Origin: Anaerobacterium chartisolvens | Lineage (GTDB): Bacteria > Bacillota > Clostridia > Acetivibrionales > DSM-27016 | Reading direction: 5' to 3' | NCBI RefSeq assembly: GCF_003337415.1 | Contig: NZ_QPJT01000010.1 | Coordinates: 1-64,000 of the forward strand | Length of the DNA: 64,000 nt | Shown here: piece by piece, positions 8,267-17,292 of the stretch | Layout: each line of letters begins with the position of its first letter | Position numbering within the stretch: position 1 is the stretch's first letter | The notes under the pieces: model-generated | What the model was told of the DNA's origin: nothing | Databases searched by the model: none | Seen by the model: the letters and a program-made list of their open reading frames with translations, nothing else | Position numbers and translations under genes: made by a program

Positions 8267-9430
8267 CTATATTTTCTCGTCCAACCAAATACTTTTCCGC
8301 TTGTCCTTTTCAGCCATAAACTTCTCCAAGCTTAATGCACAGTTCCTTAAATCAGACTTTGGAGCCCTCCCAATTTTGGACATTACATCGCTTGTCCTTC
8401 CGCAGGAACATTCACAGTCCCTCTTCAGGGTAGCTAAATCTTCAGTCAGAATAAAGCCCGGATATGATGTGGAAATCGGATCTAAAATTGCAATAAGCCC
8501 TTCCTTCCCATCTTCAGCCTCCGACGCTGGATTGCCCATATCCCTTATGCTGACATGGACTGTCGGTGGAATATGCTTATTGTTGTTCTCACATTCAAAA
8601 GCCATCAAATTGGATTCTGCTAACCCGTAAAAATCGCGGATCTGACTTTTATTTACGCCAAGATACTCTTCACACTTTCTGTCTAATTCCTCACGGGGAA
8701 TCATAGCTCCAGTATGATGCTTCCAGCCGCCGACAGTGACTATTTTGGAGTGTTTATCCAGCTTTATTCTGATATCATTTTGCGCTAGATAATCCACGAA
8801 GCTGCTTAGCATAAACGGCGGGGACAACAGAAACCGTGTAAATTTTCCCTCCCACTGCTGCAGGAACTTTACTGCTTTTTCACAGTTAAGTTTCATATTT
8901 TCTACAGCATATCCACAGGTATGGAGCGCAAAATTTAACAAAGTAAACCCTTTTATCATACCCATATCCGGAACTTCTGCTGGCGAAGGAACTAGATAGA
9001 CACCAGCACTCTTTCCTCCTGTTGGGAAATCCCTAAATAAGAATTCCCTGTAGGTACCGATATATAACATTTGCGCTATGGTATAGGTGTCATAATCTCT
9101 TCTTGCTACACTAGGAGTACCGCTTGTTCCCGAGCTGCGCAATTCATGTTCAATAGTTTTTAACGGAACAGACAGCAAGTATTGGGTCTCCTGTTCCTGT
9201 TGTTTGAAAGATCGGATAGGAATAAGAGGAATTTTATGGAAGTCTCCAATTCCTTGTATATCTTCTGGTGAAATGCCCGATACCTCGCAAAGGCTTCGGT
9301 AATAATCATTCTTTTCATAATGATAGTGAAAACTTTTTTGGATAACTTCAAACTTAATCTTATCCTGTTCTCCCTTTTCACAGTGGAATAAATAGGGGCT
9401 TATTGCTAGTTTACCTAAAATTTCGTACAC
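8267..9430 (-). CDS. LuxE/PaaK-like acyl-activating enzyme (acyl-protein synthetase family)
   Basis: A 387-residue adenylate-forming enzyme of the LuxE family. The phosphate-binding loop reads ELRSSGTSGTPS near residue 98, and the later YGLAESN motif marks the adenylation core. A Cys-rich CECSCGRTSDV and a C-terminal NCALSLEKF resemble PaaK and LuxE ends; in LuxE a C-terminal Cys carries the acyl group. LuxE enzymes activate a carboxylic acid as acyl-AMP and transfer it to a protein thiol. There are no luxC, luxD or luciferase genes here, so bioluminescence is not implied. It may feed an acid to a carrier domain or activate the released product. The start is GTG with a GGAGGG site; the gene follows the NRPS by 94 bp. 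Confidence 0.85.
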   Translation of the reverse strand: MYEILGKLAISPYLFHCEKGEQDKIKFEVIQKSFHYHYEKNDYYRSLCEVSGISPEDIQGIGDFHKIPLIPIRSFKQQEQETQYLLSVPLKTIEHELRSSGTSGTPSVARRDYDTYTIAQMLYIGTYREFLFRDFPTGGKSAGVYLVPSPAEVPDMGMIKGFTLLNFALHTCGYAVENMKLNCEKAVKFLQQWEGKFTRFLLSPPFMLSSFVDYLAQNDIRIKLDKHSKIVTVGGWKHHTGAMIPREELDRKCEEYLGVNKSQIRDFYGLAESNLMAFECENNNKHIPPTVHVSIRDMGNPASEAEDGKEGLIAILDPISTSYPGFILTEDLATLKRDCECSCGRTSDVMSKIGRAPKSDLRNCALSLEKFMAEKDKRKSIWLDEKI

Positions 9431-9524
9431 CGTAATCCCTCCATTTTCATTTATTATTCATACTTCCGACCCGTTTTTCATTCTAAATGCCTCCGAAACA
9501 ATCTATCTGACCAGTAGTTCTCCT

Positions 9525-12500
9525 CTATATCTTCTCCCTTATTCTGTTATGTTTGACAGACATATCAGGCCTCATTGATATATGCTTAGCCATAAAATTG
9601 CACTCTCCTTTATTGACATGCTTTGACACGACATTTTCAACTTTACGTGTAATATGCTTTGCAATGGCTGCAACGGTCTTGTTCTCATAAATAGTGTTGG
9701 GTCCTATTGTAAATAAGCCCCGCAGTTTTGTATAAATCCGCATTGCACTTAATGAGTCTCCACCTAGATCAAAGAAGTTGTCATTTATCCCAACCTTTTC
9801 TCTTCCCAAGACCTCTTGCCATGTCTCAGCCAATTCTCTTTCAATATCATTTCTAGGTGCCACATAATCTGACACATCTGCATTATTTGTGTATGGTTCA
9901 GGTAGTGCCTTCCTATCAACCTTTCCGTTGGATGTCAAAGGAATTTTGCCCATCCTCACGAAAACTGAAGGTATCATATATTCAGGAACTTCCTTCTGCA
10001 AATGCTCCTTCAAGCTCTGTGGGTTCAATCTCTCATCGGAGACAATGTAAGCGCACAGGTACTTTTTCCCACTTGCATCTGTCCTGTCTATCACTGCCAC
10101 GTTCTTTACACTCGTATGCTTGGTAAGGTTGCTCTCAATTTCTCCCAATTCTATGCGGTGGCCCCTTATTTTTATCTGCTGGTCTTTTCTTCCTAAAAAC
10201 TCAATATACCCCTTGTGCAGTACACCATAATCTCCTGTCCTGTAAAGGTCACCCAGCTTAGAATGACTGATAAAAGCATTTCTTGTTTTTTCCTCATCAT
10301 TCATGTAACCCTTAGCTATGCCGACACCTCCGATGTACAATTCACCCTGTACACCAATAGGGCATATTTCTTTTTTGTAATTTAATACATAGAATTTCTG
10401 GTTTGCCAGTGGTATCCCATAGGGTATACTTTTCCAGATTTCCTTGACCTCTTTTATAGGGTAATAGATAGACCAGATGGAAGACTCTGTGGCTCCTCCC
10501 AGACTTATAATGTCCGCACACGGAAAACTGCTTCTTATCTTTTCTGGAAGCCCAAGAGGTATCCAATCCCCACTAAGCATTACCAAGCGTAGTGCATCGT
10601 TTTCACTGTAATCGATAAGCAGTTCCGGATTATAGCTCATTTGCCAGAAAGGCAACTCTTCATCCGCCTCTGTTTCTATATTTTCAATAAGCATATCCAT
10701 GATTGCCGGAACAGAATTCCAGACAGTTATTTTTTTCTTTTTTACTATTTCCATCACATTATTCATATCTCTGAGGTCCGAAACCATGACAAGGGTCCCT
10801 CCCACAGAAAGTGTGCCAAATATGTCGTAAACTGACAAGTCAAAGCACATGGAGGATAGTCCAATAACCTTATCGTCTTCTACGACACCGAACTTCCTAT
10901 TTATATCCTGGATAGTATTTGACGCTGCACCATGGGTAATCATAACCCCTTTGGGCCTTCCCGTACTTCCGGAGGTATATATTATGTATGCAAGATCCTC
11001 TGGATTCTCGCTCATGTTTATTTCTCCAGTCGGATAACGATCAACGCCACTTTCCGCATATAGCTCGGGTTTAAGCAACAGCTTGCAATCACTGTTCTCA
11101 AGAATATATCTCCGCCTGTCTTCAGGATACTCAGGATCAATAGGCACATAGGCCCCTCCCGCCTTGAGTATGCCAAAGATATTAACAATAGTTTCAATAC
11201 TTCTTTGTGCCAACACACCGACTGGGTTATTTCTGCTTACTCCTCCTTCTCTTAAGAAGTGCGCTATTTGGTTAGACTGTTTGTCCAATTCCAGATAGGT
11301 TATGCTTTTTTCTCCAAACTCTACCGCTATGTTACTCGGTGTTTTCATTACCTGCTCCTTGAACAGTGCATGCAGCATCGATAGGCTGATGTCCTCTTTA
11401 GTGTCGTTGTATTTCCTGACAAGCTCCATATCCGCTGTTGAAGCACATATCTCATAAGTCCCGGTTGCCGCCAGATCCTTCAATGCCTTTGTATATTGTT
11501 TGAACATAGTGTCAATCACTTCTTCTTCAAACAGCTCCTTTACAAAATCCCAAGTGATGGTCAGTTCCCCTTTTACCTCCGACACTTGGTAATCTAGGTA
11601 CACCTGGGAAGTCTGACTTATGCCCATTTTAATTTCTCCGAAATCAGTCAGGCTGCCTTCCTCCTCATCCGCGTCATCAGAGAATAGTAAGCTGGTAAAT
11701 ACAATAGGCATTACCGCTTTGGTGCCGAAGTTGTTATGCTTGGACAATTCACGAATAAATTTTACTCCGTCATAGTGACGGTGTTCCAGAGCTTCCATCA
11801 GCTTTTCCTGCAACAATGTAGTGTTGTCCCAAATGGTAAGTTCCGGCTTCAAATCAGCCTCTACCAGCATCACCGATGTGAAATCACCTATAATACTGTT
11901 AATATCTTCATGAAACGGATACCGCGTAAATATAGTTACGTTAATTGCATGGTGCTGCTGGTTGCTCCAGAACCCCAATATATCGCTATAAACAGTACAC
12001 AATAGAGCAGAAGGAGTTACATTCTTCTCCCGTGCCTTCTCCTTGATCTTCTCCCACTCTCTTCTGCCGATCACTTTTTGGTATCTCTCGAAATTGGGAA
12101 ATGTTATTTGCGCCGGGTCTTTTTTTAACGGCAGTTCAGGAGAAGTGGGGAATTCTTCCAGCTTGTCCAGCCAGTATTTTTTATCTCTAGAATATATATC
12201 ATGCTTCTGGAACTCCTCGCAGGCCAATACATAATCCCTGAATGAAAATCCAATATCTGGCTTTTTCATGTCGCCATTCCTATAGAAATCCATAACTTCC
12301 TTGATCATGATTCGTACACTGCTTCCATCTACCACAAGCAAATCAAAACTCATAAATAGGTAATTGGTCTCATCGGTTATTCTGTATGCCTTAAATTCAA
12401 ATAGCGGCCACTCATCGGTCTTAAATATGTAGTGTGACATCCTTTCTCTTTCTCTCATGATGAGTTCCATCTGCTCTTCCCTGCATAAATACCGTATATC

Positions 12501-14798
12501 TTCAACAGCAATGGTATATTGAGGAGTGTCTTCAAGTATTTTTTGCTCCCCATTAGGCAAAATAACAGCCCTTAGCATCGACTGGCGCTTGATTACCTTT
12601 TGCAGACTTTGATTGAATCTTGCTATATCCAGTTTTGTTTCAAACTCATAATATCCATGGGTAGAAACTCCTCCCATCTCAAAACTACTGCTGCGTCCCA
12701 TCAAATAGGCTGTTTGAACGTCAGTTAGCGGAAACGGTTCGTTCATATTATCAAAATCCGCTTCTCTAGCCTTGAATTTAAATTCTGTAGCCGTGTTCAT
12801 GTTCAGTGAGACAAAATCACTCAGATTGGCGATATTGCTCAAAGCCGTAAAATCCTTGATACTGATTTCCAGGCCATAATCCCTGCTAAGGTCTGAAATA
12901 AGCTGCATCATTTTGATGGAATTTCCTCCTAATCTGAAAAAGTCATCGAAAATCCCTATTCTTTTCGTCTTGAGCACATTTGACCAGAGTTTGAAAATAT
13001 GGGCATCAATATTGTTTCGCAGTCCGGACAGGCCTGCGCCATCTGCAATATCGCTAGCTTCTGCGTCCTGTCTTGTTAACAAAGGCAAAATGTCGTCAAA
13101 CCCTCCATTTAAATATTGTTGACCCAGTTTGTACCTCTGCAGTTTCCCACTGGTTGTTTTTGGGATGGTCTGCACAGGCAGCACATGTGTAAGGGGTTGC
13201 CCCAACTTGCAGTTAATATGCTCCTTGGTTTTTTCAGCAATGGGTAAAAAGCTTTCGGTTTTTTTTCTAAATTGCACAAAAACTAGTATCTCTTCCTTGC
13301 CGACATTATAGTTAAACACTCCGCAAGCAGCAACTTTTCCCAGTTCAATATCATCAAGCTCTTCACAGATCCTTTCCAGATCATGAGCATAATAATTTTG
13401 ACCGTTAAAGAAAATGACATCCTTTTTTCTTCCGGTAATAACCAAACGGTTGTTTTTTACGAAACCTAAATCCCCAGTCTTTAAGAAACCCTTTATAAAC
13501 AATTCCTTATTGATTTCAGGATTATTAAAATACCCTAGAGTTACATTTGGACCTTTAATTATAATATTTCCAATCATACATTCATCAAGCAATTGATAGT
13601 TATCGTCCACTATTTGTACTTCTGTTGCATTCAAAGGATAGCCGACTTCAATAAATTCAATGAAATCCTCTGCTGTTTCGTCTACTTCCACAATCCGGTT
13701 TCCGAAATTGAATGCCTTTCTATCAAGCCTATAGCTCTTTTGAACTTCACCTACATCTGGAAAGGTAACACCTACACTGGCTTCCGCCATTCCATATGCA
13801 TAAATTAACGCGGAGCTTTTTAGATTGCATACGCTGTATTTATTGAGAAATTTTCTTGAAACTTTCATTGAAATTGGTTCTGCACCGTTTATAATCGTCC
13901 TTATGGAAGAAAGATTGATTAGAGACAATTTTTCTTGCGTAACTTTTTCTTCCAACCATGCTAAAGCAAAATTTGGAGCACCAAAAAATGTGGCTTTATG
14001 TTTGGTAACTTTTTCAAAGAAAAGCATTGGTCTCCTAATAAACAAATCTGGTGCCATAATAAATTGATTGGAGGCCGCCATTACAAAGGTTAAATGAAGG
14101 CAAATAATGCCCATATCATGGGTTAGAGGCATCCAATTTCCAACAAAATCATTTTCACCTATCTGCAGCCTAGAAATAATAGAAGCAGTATTGCATGTCA
14201 GGTTGCCATGCGTCAGCATTACTCCTTTCGGGCTACCTGTACTTCCAGAGGAAAATTGTATAAAAGCCAGATCTTGAGGAACTACGGTAGTTATTTCACC
14301 GCTTTCTACAGACATTTTTTCAATATCCTCAAAAAACACAATAGATAACTCCTTGTTTTCTTGCGCCACTTCTTTAAAAATATCTTTCAAAGAATATTCC
14401 GTCACGATTTTAGGATTAGATAGCTGCCTCAAAACATTCAACAGCTTAGCAAAAGCTTCTGAATTGGTGGAAGCAGTGTTGGACACCGTCAATGGAACAG
14501 GTATTATTCCTCCCATAATACACGCCCAAAAAAGATTTACAAAATAGTATTCATTCTTAATTTGAAAGACTAATTTATCACCTTTTCTGACTTTAAGCTC
14601 TTTTAAACCACCCAAAATTTTTTTGGCACTTTCCACCAGTTCATAATATGGTTGGAATCTTTCATTGCCGTCTCCTTCAATAAAATAGATGCCCTTCAAT
14701 CTGTTTTTTGATATTTCCTCCGCCTTCAAAAGCACTGATACCAAATCCCTCGACATATTCTGTATATTAAGTTCTTTCGCAATAATATGAGCTTTCAT
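9525..14798 (-). CDS. NRPS: FAAL-ACP-heterocyclization-adenylation(Cys)-PCP
   Basis: A 1757-residue assembly line. Residues about 1-590 form a fatty acyl-AMP ligase (QFSSGSTGSPKGVMLTHGN; NWMPLTHDMG, typical of FAAL). A carrier domain follows with GGNS near 624. Residues about 690-1120 form a heterocyclization domain: PLTDVQTAYLMGR, the diagnostic DLLVVDGSS (DxxxxDxxS) near 823, FPTSPELPL, and ISQTSQVYLDYQ. The adenylation domain (about 1140-1640) has YTSGSTGRPKGVM. Its pocket residues, aligned by eye, read D-L-Y-N-L-S-L-I-W, the classical cysteine code. A second carrier (GGDSL near 1680) ends the protein; there is no thioesterase or reductase domain. It should load a fatty acid, condense it with cysteine and cyclise to an acyl-thiazoline on the last carrier. 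The start has an AAGGGGGT site. Confidence 0.95.
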   Translation of the reverse strand: MKAHIIAKELNIQNMSRDLVSVLLKAEEISKNRLKGIYFIEGDGNERFQPYYELVESAKKILGGLKELKVRKGDKLVFQIKNEYYFVNLFWACIMGGIIPVPLTVSNTASTNSEAFAKLLNVLRQLSNPKIVTEYSLKDIFKEVAQENKELSIVFFEDIEKMSVESGEITTVVPQDLAFIQFSSGSTGSPKGVMLTHGNLTCNTASIISRLQIGENDFVGNWMPLTHDMGIICLHLTFVMAASNQFIMAPDLFIRRPMLFFEKVTKHKATFFGAPNFALAWLEEKVTQEKLSLINLSSIRTIINGAEPISMKVSRKFLNKYSVCNLKSSALIYAYGMAEASVGVTFPDVGEVQKSYRLDRKAFNFGNRIVEVDETAEDFIEFIEVGYPLNATEVQIVDDNYQLLDECMIGNIIIKGPNVTLGYFNNPEINKELFIKGFLKTGDLGFVKNNRLVITGRKKDVIFFNGQNYYAHDLERICEELDDIELGKVAACGVFNYNVGKEEILVFVQFRKKTESFLPIAEKTKEHINCKLGQPLTHVLPVQTIPKTTSGKLQRYKLGQQYLNGGFDDILPLLTRQDAEASDIADGAGLSGLRNNIDAHIFKLWSNVLKTKRIGIFDDFFRLGGNSIKMMQLISDLSRDYGLEISIKDFTALSNIANLSDFVSLNMNTATEFKFKAREADFDNMNEPFPLTDVQTAYLMGRSSSFEMGGVSTHGYYEFETKLDIARFNQSLQKVIKRQSMLRAVILPNGEQKILEDTPQYTIAVEDIRYLCREEQMELIMRERERMSHYIFKTDEWPLFEFKAYRITDETNYLFMSFDLLVVDGSSVRIMIKEVMDFYRNGDMKKPDIGFSFRDYVLACEEFQKHDIYSRDKKYWLDKLEEFPTSPELPLKKDPAQITFPNFERYQKVIGRREWEKIKEKAREKNVTPSALLCTVYSDILGFWSNQQHHAINVTIFTRYPFHEDINSIIGDFTSVMLVEADLKPELTIWDNTTLLQEKLMEALEHRHYDGVKFIRELSKHNNFGTKAVMPIVFTSLLFSDDADEEEGSLTDFGEIKMGISQTSQVYLDYQVSEVKGELTITWDFVKELFEEEVIDTMFKQYTKALKDLAATGTYEICASTADMELVRKYNDTKEDISLSMLHALFKEQVMKTPSNIAVEFGEKSITYLELDKQSNQIAHFLREGGVSRNNPVGVLAQRSIETIVNIFGILKAGGAYVPIDPEYPEDRRRYILENSDCKLLLKPELYAESGVDRYPTGEINMSENPEDLAYIIYTSGSTGRPKGVMITHGAASNTIQDINRKFGVVEDDKVIGLSSMCFDLSVYDIFGTLSVGGTLVMVSDLRDMNNVMEIVKKKKITVWNSVPAIMDMLIENIETEADEELPFWQMSYNPELLIDYSENDALRLVMLSGDWIPLGLPEKIRSSFPCADIISLGGATESSIWSIYYPIKEVKEIWKSIPYGIPLANQKFYVLNYKKEICPIGVQGELYIGGVGIAKGYMNDEEKTRNAFISHSKLGDLYRTGDYGVLHKGYIEFLGRKDQQIKIRGHRIELGEIESNLTKHTSVKNVAVIDRTDASGKKYLCAYIVSDERLNPQSLKEHLQKEVPEYMIPSVFVRMGKIPLTSNGKVDRKALPEPYTNNADVSDYVAPRNDIERELAETWQEVLGREKVGINDNFFDLGGDSLSAMRIYTKLRGLFTIGPNTIYENKTVAAIAKHITRKVENVVSKHVNKGECNFMAKHISMRPDMSVKHNRIREKI

Positions 14799-14824
14799 TA
14801 TTCAACCCCCTTATAGCAAACGTT

Positions 14825-14844
14825 AGTGTAAACTCCGTTACACT
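14825..14844. promoter_or_regulatory. Inverted repeat upstream of the NRPS gene
   Basis: AGTGTAA (14825-14831) and TTACACT (14838-14844) form a 7-bp dyad with a 6-base spacer, starting 27 bases upstream of the NRPS start. It differs from the TetR operator. It could be an operator or a leader hairpin; the factor is unknown. The rest of the gap (14845-14971) is AT-rich and includes the end of the adjoining transposon remnant. Confidence 0.4.
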
Positions 14845-14971
14845 TTTGATTTTTTAAATTACCTATATATAAAGGGTTTCAAGATTTTTTTGAATAAAAA
14901 AACAATGACCCCTCTTTTCCTGTATAATTGAAGTTCTCAGACACCAAAAATCCAGAAAGGAAAGTGTCATT

Positions 14972-15919
14972 GTGAACTCAATTATAATCCTTTTGATAGC
15001 ATATAATTAAATGCTACTTTTACAAATTAATAAATTACTCGTTTTTATTGCAAAAAACATACCTCTAAGCTCTTCTAAATATGACTCCAAAAGTCCCAAA
15101 TACAACAAGTACAACATCGACAAATCACCTATTATCAAGCATTTTGAGCGTTTAGATTACAAACCGCTTCTTTCAGAGCACATGTTATCTCATGGTAAGG
15201 AACTTAAACTTGTTAAATCCCGTGGTAAAAACCCTGTCCCCGAGTCCTTTACCTGCTCTCGCTGTGGAGCTCCTTACACTTTCCTTTACGACAACACAGG
15301 TGGTAGAGGTCAGCTTCTGTGCAAAATTTGTGATTTCCGTTTTAGAAGACAGAAAACCAAATTCAAGCCTATTGTTTTTATCTGCCTTTACTGCTGTCAT
15401 ATCCTCGGTCTTAAAAAGAATTGCAAGCATTTTAATATCCATAAGTGTGTCAATAAAATGTGCTCTTTTTATGTCCAAAACCTCAAAAACATTTCACCAG
15501 TAGACTTAGCAGAGTATAAAAAGAAAAATCAAAATTCAAACTCCATTGCATTTACAGGAAATTTATAATGGATTTCTTCAAAATTGATTTATCCTCGATT
15601 CCTGATAAGCTGTTTTCTATGAGCTTTAAGAACTTCTCTGGCTTAAGCAATCATCGAACGCCTAAATCGTACCTTTAAGTTCTCATACCAAGTTACAAAT
15701 GTCTATGGCAGTAATGAAGTGTCAAATACCTATGTAGCCTTGTTTGTAGCCTATTACAACTTCTTTAGACCTCATCCGTATAACTACTGGAGACCTCTTA
15801 ATGAAGTACCTGAACTTGAGAAACTATCAACCATGCCTGCCAAATGTCAGATACTTATCGAACTTTCCCAAAAACTTATTATTGTTAAACAGAACCATCC
15901 TTGTGCCGCGAAAGCCTGA
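14972..15919 (+). pseudogene. Zinc-ribbon DDE transposase remnant, internally deleted
   Basis: Reading starts with GTG at 14972, stops at TAA 15008-15010 and continues in frame from 15011. It encodes a zinc-ribbon region (CSRCGAPYTFLYDNTGGRGQ, then CKICDFRF) typical of clostridial integrase-core transposases. After 15568 the central catalytic part is gone. The C-terminal part reappears near 15655-15919 (ERLNRTFKFSYQ, YYNFFRPHPYNYWRPLNEVP). It is a dead element between the NRPS and SagB-type genes and has probably separated them from a shared promoter. Confidence 0.8.
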
Positions 15920-16086
15920 CGATGTCAAGGGCGAGTGCTTTTTGCTCGTTCATAGGAGGTGTAGCCGTAGACCCTTGATATCCACACTGCATCCAAATTC
16001 TCTTGTTGCGGTGGTCCGTATAACAGACCGCCTGCCTTCCAGCGAGGACAGAGTTTGGGACAAAGTTCCAAGGTCTTAATTCTTTA

Positions 16087-16163
16087 GGTATATTTTTCAC
16101 TTTTCAAGGTACACCTGTTCGTTTTTTTGCTTTAGTTTTTTATGGCTTAGTTAACACTATCTG
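16087..16163. repeat. Flanking repeat copy B (matches 1085-1177)
   Basis: The second copy of the repeat described at 1085-1177, same orientation, ending in GGCTTAGTTAACACTAT. It follows the transposase remnant at 14972-15919 and lies just downstream of the SagB-type gene. The stretch 15920-16086 shows no credible gene. Confidence 0.6.
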
Positions 16164-16205
16164 GTAAACTCTTAGTTAGCTTGTTTCAAAATTAAATTAG
16201 AATGC

Positions 16206-17243
16206 TTAGAAAACCGACTCTACCTCATCATAAGACTCTAACGATTTTAGTCCAATTTCCAATGTATGAAGGAGCACCTGATTCTCATTAAGTTTAAAAT
16301 ACTCTTCTATTTTCTTAAAATTTAGATCTCCAATAGAACATAATCCTACATTATTCTGCTCTGCAACCAAGGTCAAAGTTCCTACGATAATGCCAGAGTC
16401 AATAGCTGCAAACAAATATGCCATTCCGCCGTATTTGGGCATAGTAACCTCTGCATTATAAACAAGGAATAATGAAAAAGCTGAGTTTCCGAATATGGAC
16501 TGATTAGTGAAATAGTGTGTATCTTTTGACACTTCACAAGTATCGTCGATTAAGGTCAAACTATTTTCCGACGGACTATAGTAATACAGCCCCTTATTGA
16601 CATTTTCTACCCGGGCTTCTTTCACATATACATAAATATCAATCGGATAAAGTCCTCCTGCACTAGCATAGTTATATCGAATACTCCCTTCAGTTTTCTC
16701 CTGCCTCAAAAGCGATAGCATTTTAGAAAAGATACTATAGGGTAGCTTGTTTTGAGTATCAAACACCCTACAGGTTCTTCTCCTGCTGATAAGTTGCAAA
16801 ACTTCATCTTTATTAAGTTCTATTTTAGGCCCCGTGTAAACCTCATAAGCTCTGTTCAAGTGCTTCTTTTTGAACTTATTGAGTTCCTCGGCATTATACT
16901 TTATTTTCTCGCTGTATTCATTTTTAAATAGATGGTTCTGAAGATAGAAAACCTCTGCTGGAGATAGGATGGAACTAACAAGTATCCTCTTTTTGATTAA
17001 ATCCTGTAAAAACAGAAACAGCTTCTTTGCATCAAATTCAGAAAACTCTGCCATTATATCACTCAGACTGATACCCTTTTGTGTCAAAAAATAAAACTGG
17101 GGAAACATGTCTATAAAAAAATCCTTATACGAAAACATTTCTATCCGAACTTCCATATTGGTCTTTTCCCACCTCACAGCAGGTGACCAGTAATATTTTT
17201 TCTGCCCTTCATATGTAGCTTGGCTAGTTTGTATTTCCATCAT
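16206..17243 (-). CDS. SagB-type FMN-dependent azoline oxidase
   Basis: A 345-residue member of the SagB/ThcOx branch of the nitroreductase fold. Residues 1-140 are a variable N-terminal part. The flavin domain begins near 150 with ISRRRTCRVFD and continues with YASAGGLYPIDIYVYV and a C-terminal ALEIGL-like segment (HTLEIGLKSLE). Family members oxidise thiazolines or oxazolines to thiazoles or oxazoles using FMN. Here the only cyclase is the NRPS heterocyclization domain, so the substrate is probably a thiazoline made by that enzyme. No YcaO or cyclodehydratase gene is seen, which argues against a ribosomal-peptide pathway. An AGGAGG site lies six bases before the ATG. The transposon remnant now sits between it and the NRPS gene. 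Confidence 0.9.
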   Translation of the reverse strand: MMEIQTSQATYEGQKKYYWSPAVRWEKTNMEVRIEMFSYKDFFIDMFPQFYFLTQKGISLSDIMAEFSEFDAKKLFLFLQDLIKKRILVSSILSPAEVFYLQNHLFKNEYSEKIKYNAEELNKFKKKHLNRAYEVYTGPKIELNKDEVLQLISRRRTCRVFDTQNKLPYSIFSKMLSLLRQEKTEGSIRYNYASAGGLYPIDIYVYVKEARVENVNKGLYYYSPSENSLTLIDDTCEVSKDTHYFTNQSIFGNSAFSLFLVYNAEVTMPKYGGMAYLFAAIDSGIIVGTLTLVAEQNNVGLCSIGDLNFKKIEEYFKLNENQVLLHTLEIGLKSLESYDEVESVF

Positions 17244-17292
17244 AAATTACCTCCTGCAAAAAACATTTAAAAAATTTGAATAATAGCCCCTT

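Noticed and set aside
8267-9430. Part of a bioluminescence operon
   Set aside because: No luxA, luxB, luxC or luxD homologues in the window; the LuxE-like enzyme is better seen as an acyl-activating tailoring enzyme.
14819-14842. Two CGTTA words that could be LytTR direct repeats upstream of the NRPS
   Set aside because: Their 15-base spacing does not fit the roughly 21-base period of typical LytTR sites; the dyad is the better description.
16206-17243. Thiazole-modified ribosomal peptide cluster (SagB with YcaO)
   Set aside because: No YcaO, cyclodehydratase or precursor peptide gene; the NRPS heterocyclization domain explains the oxidase.
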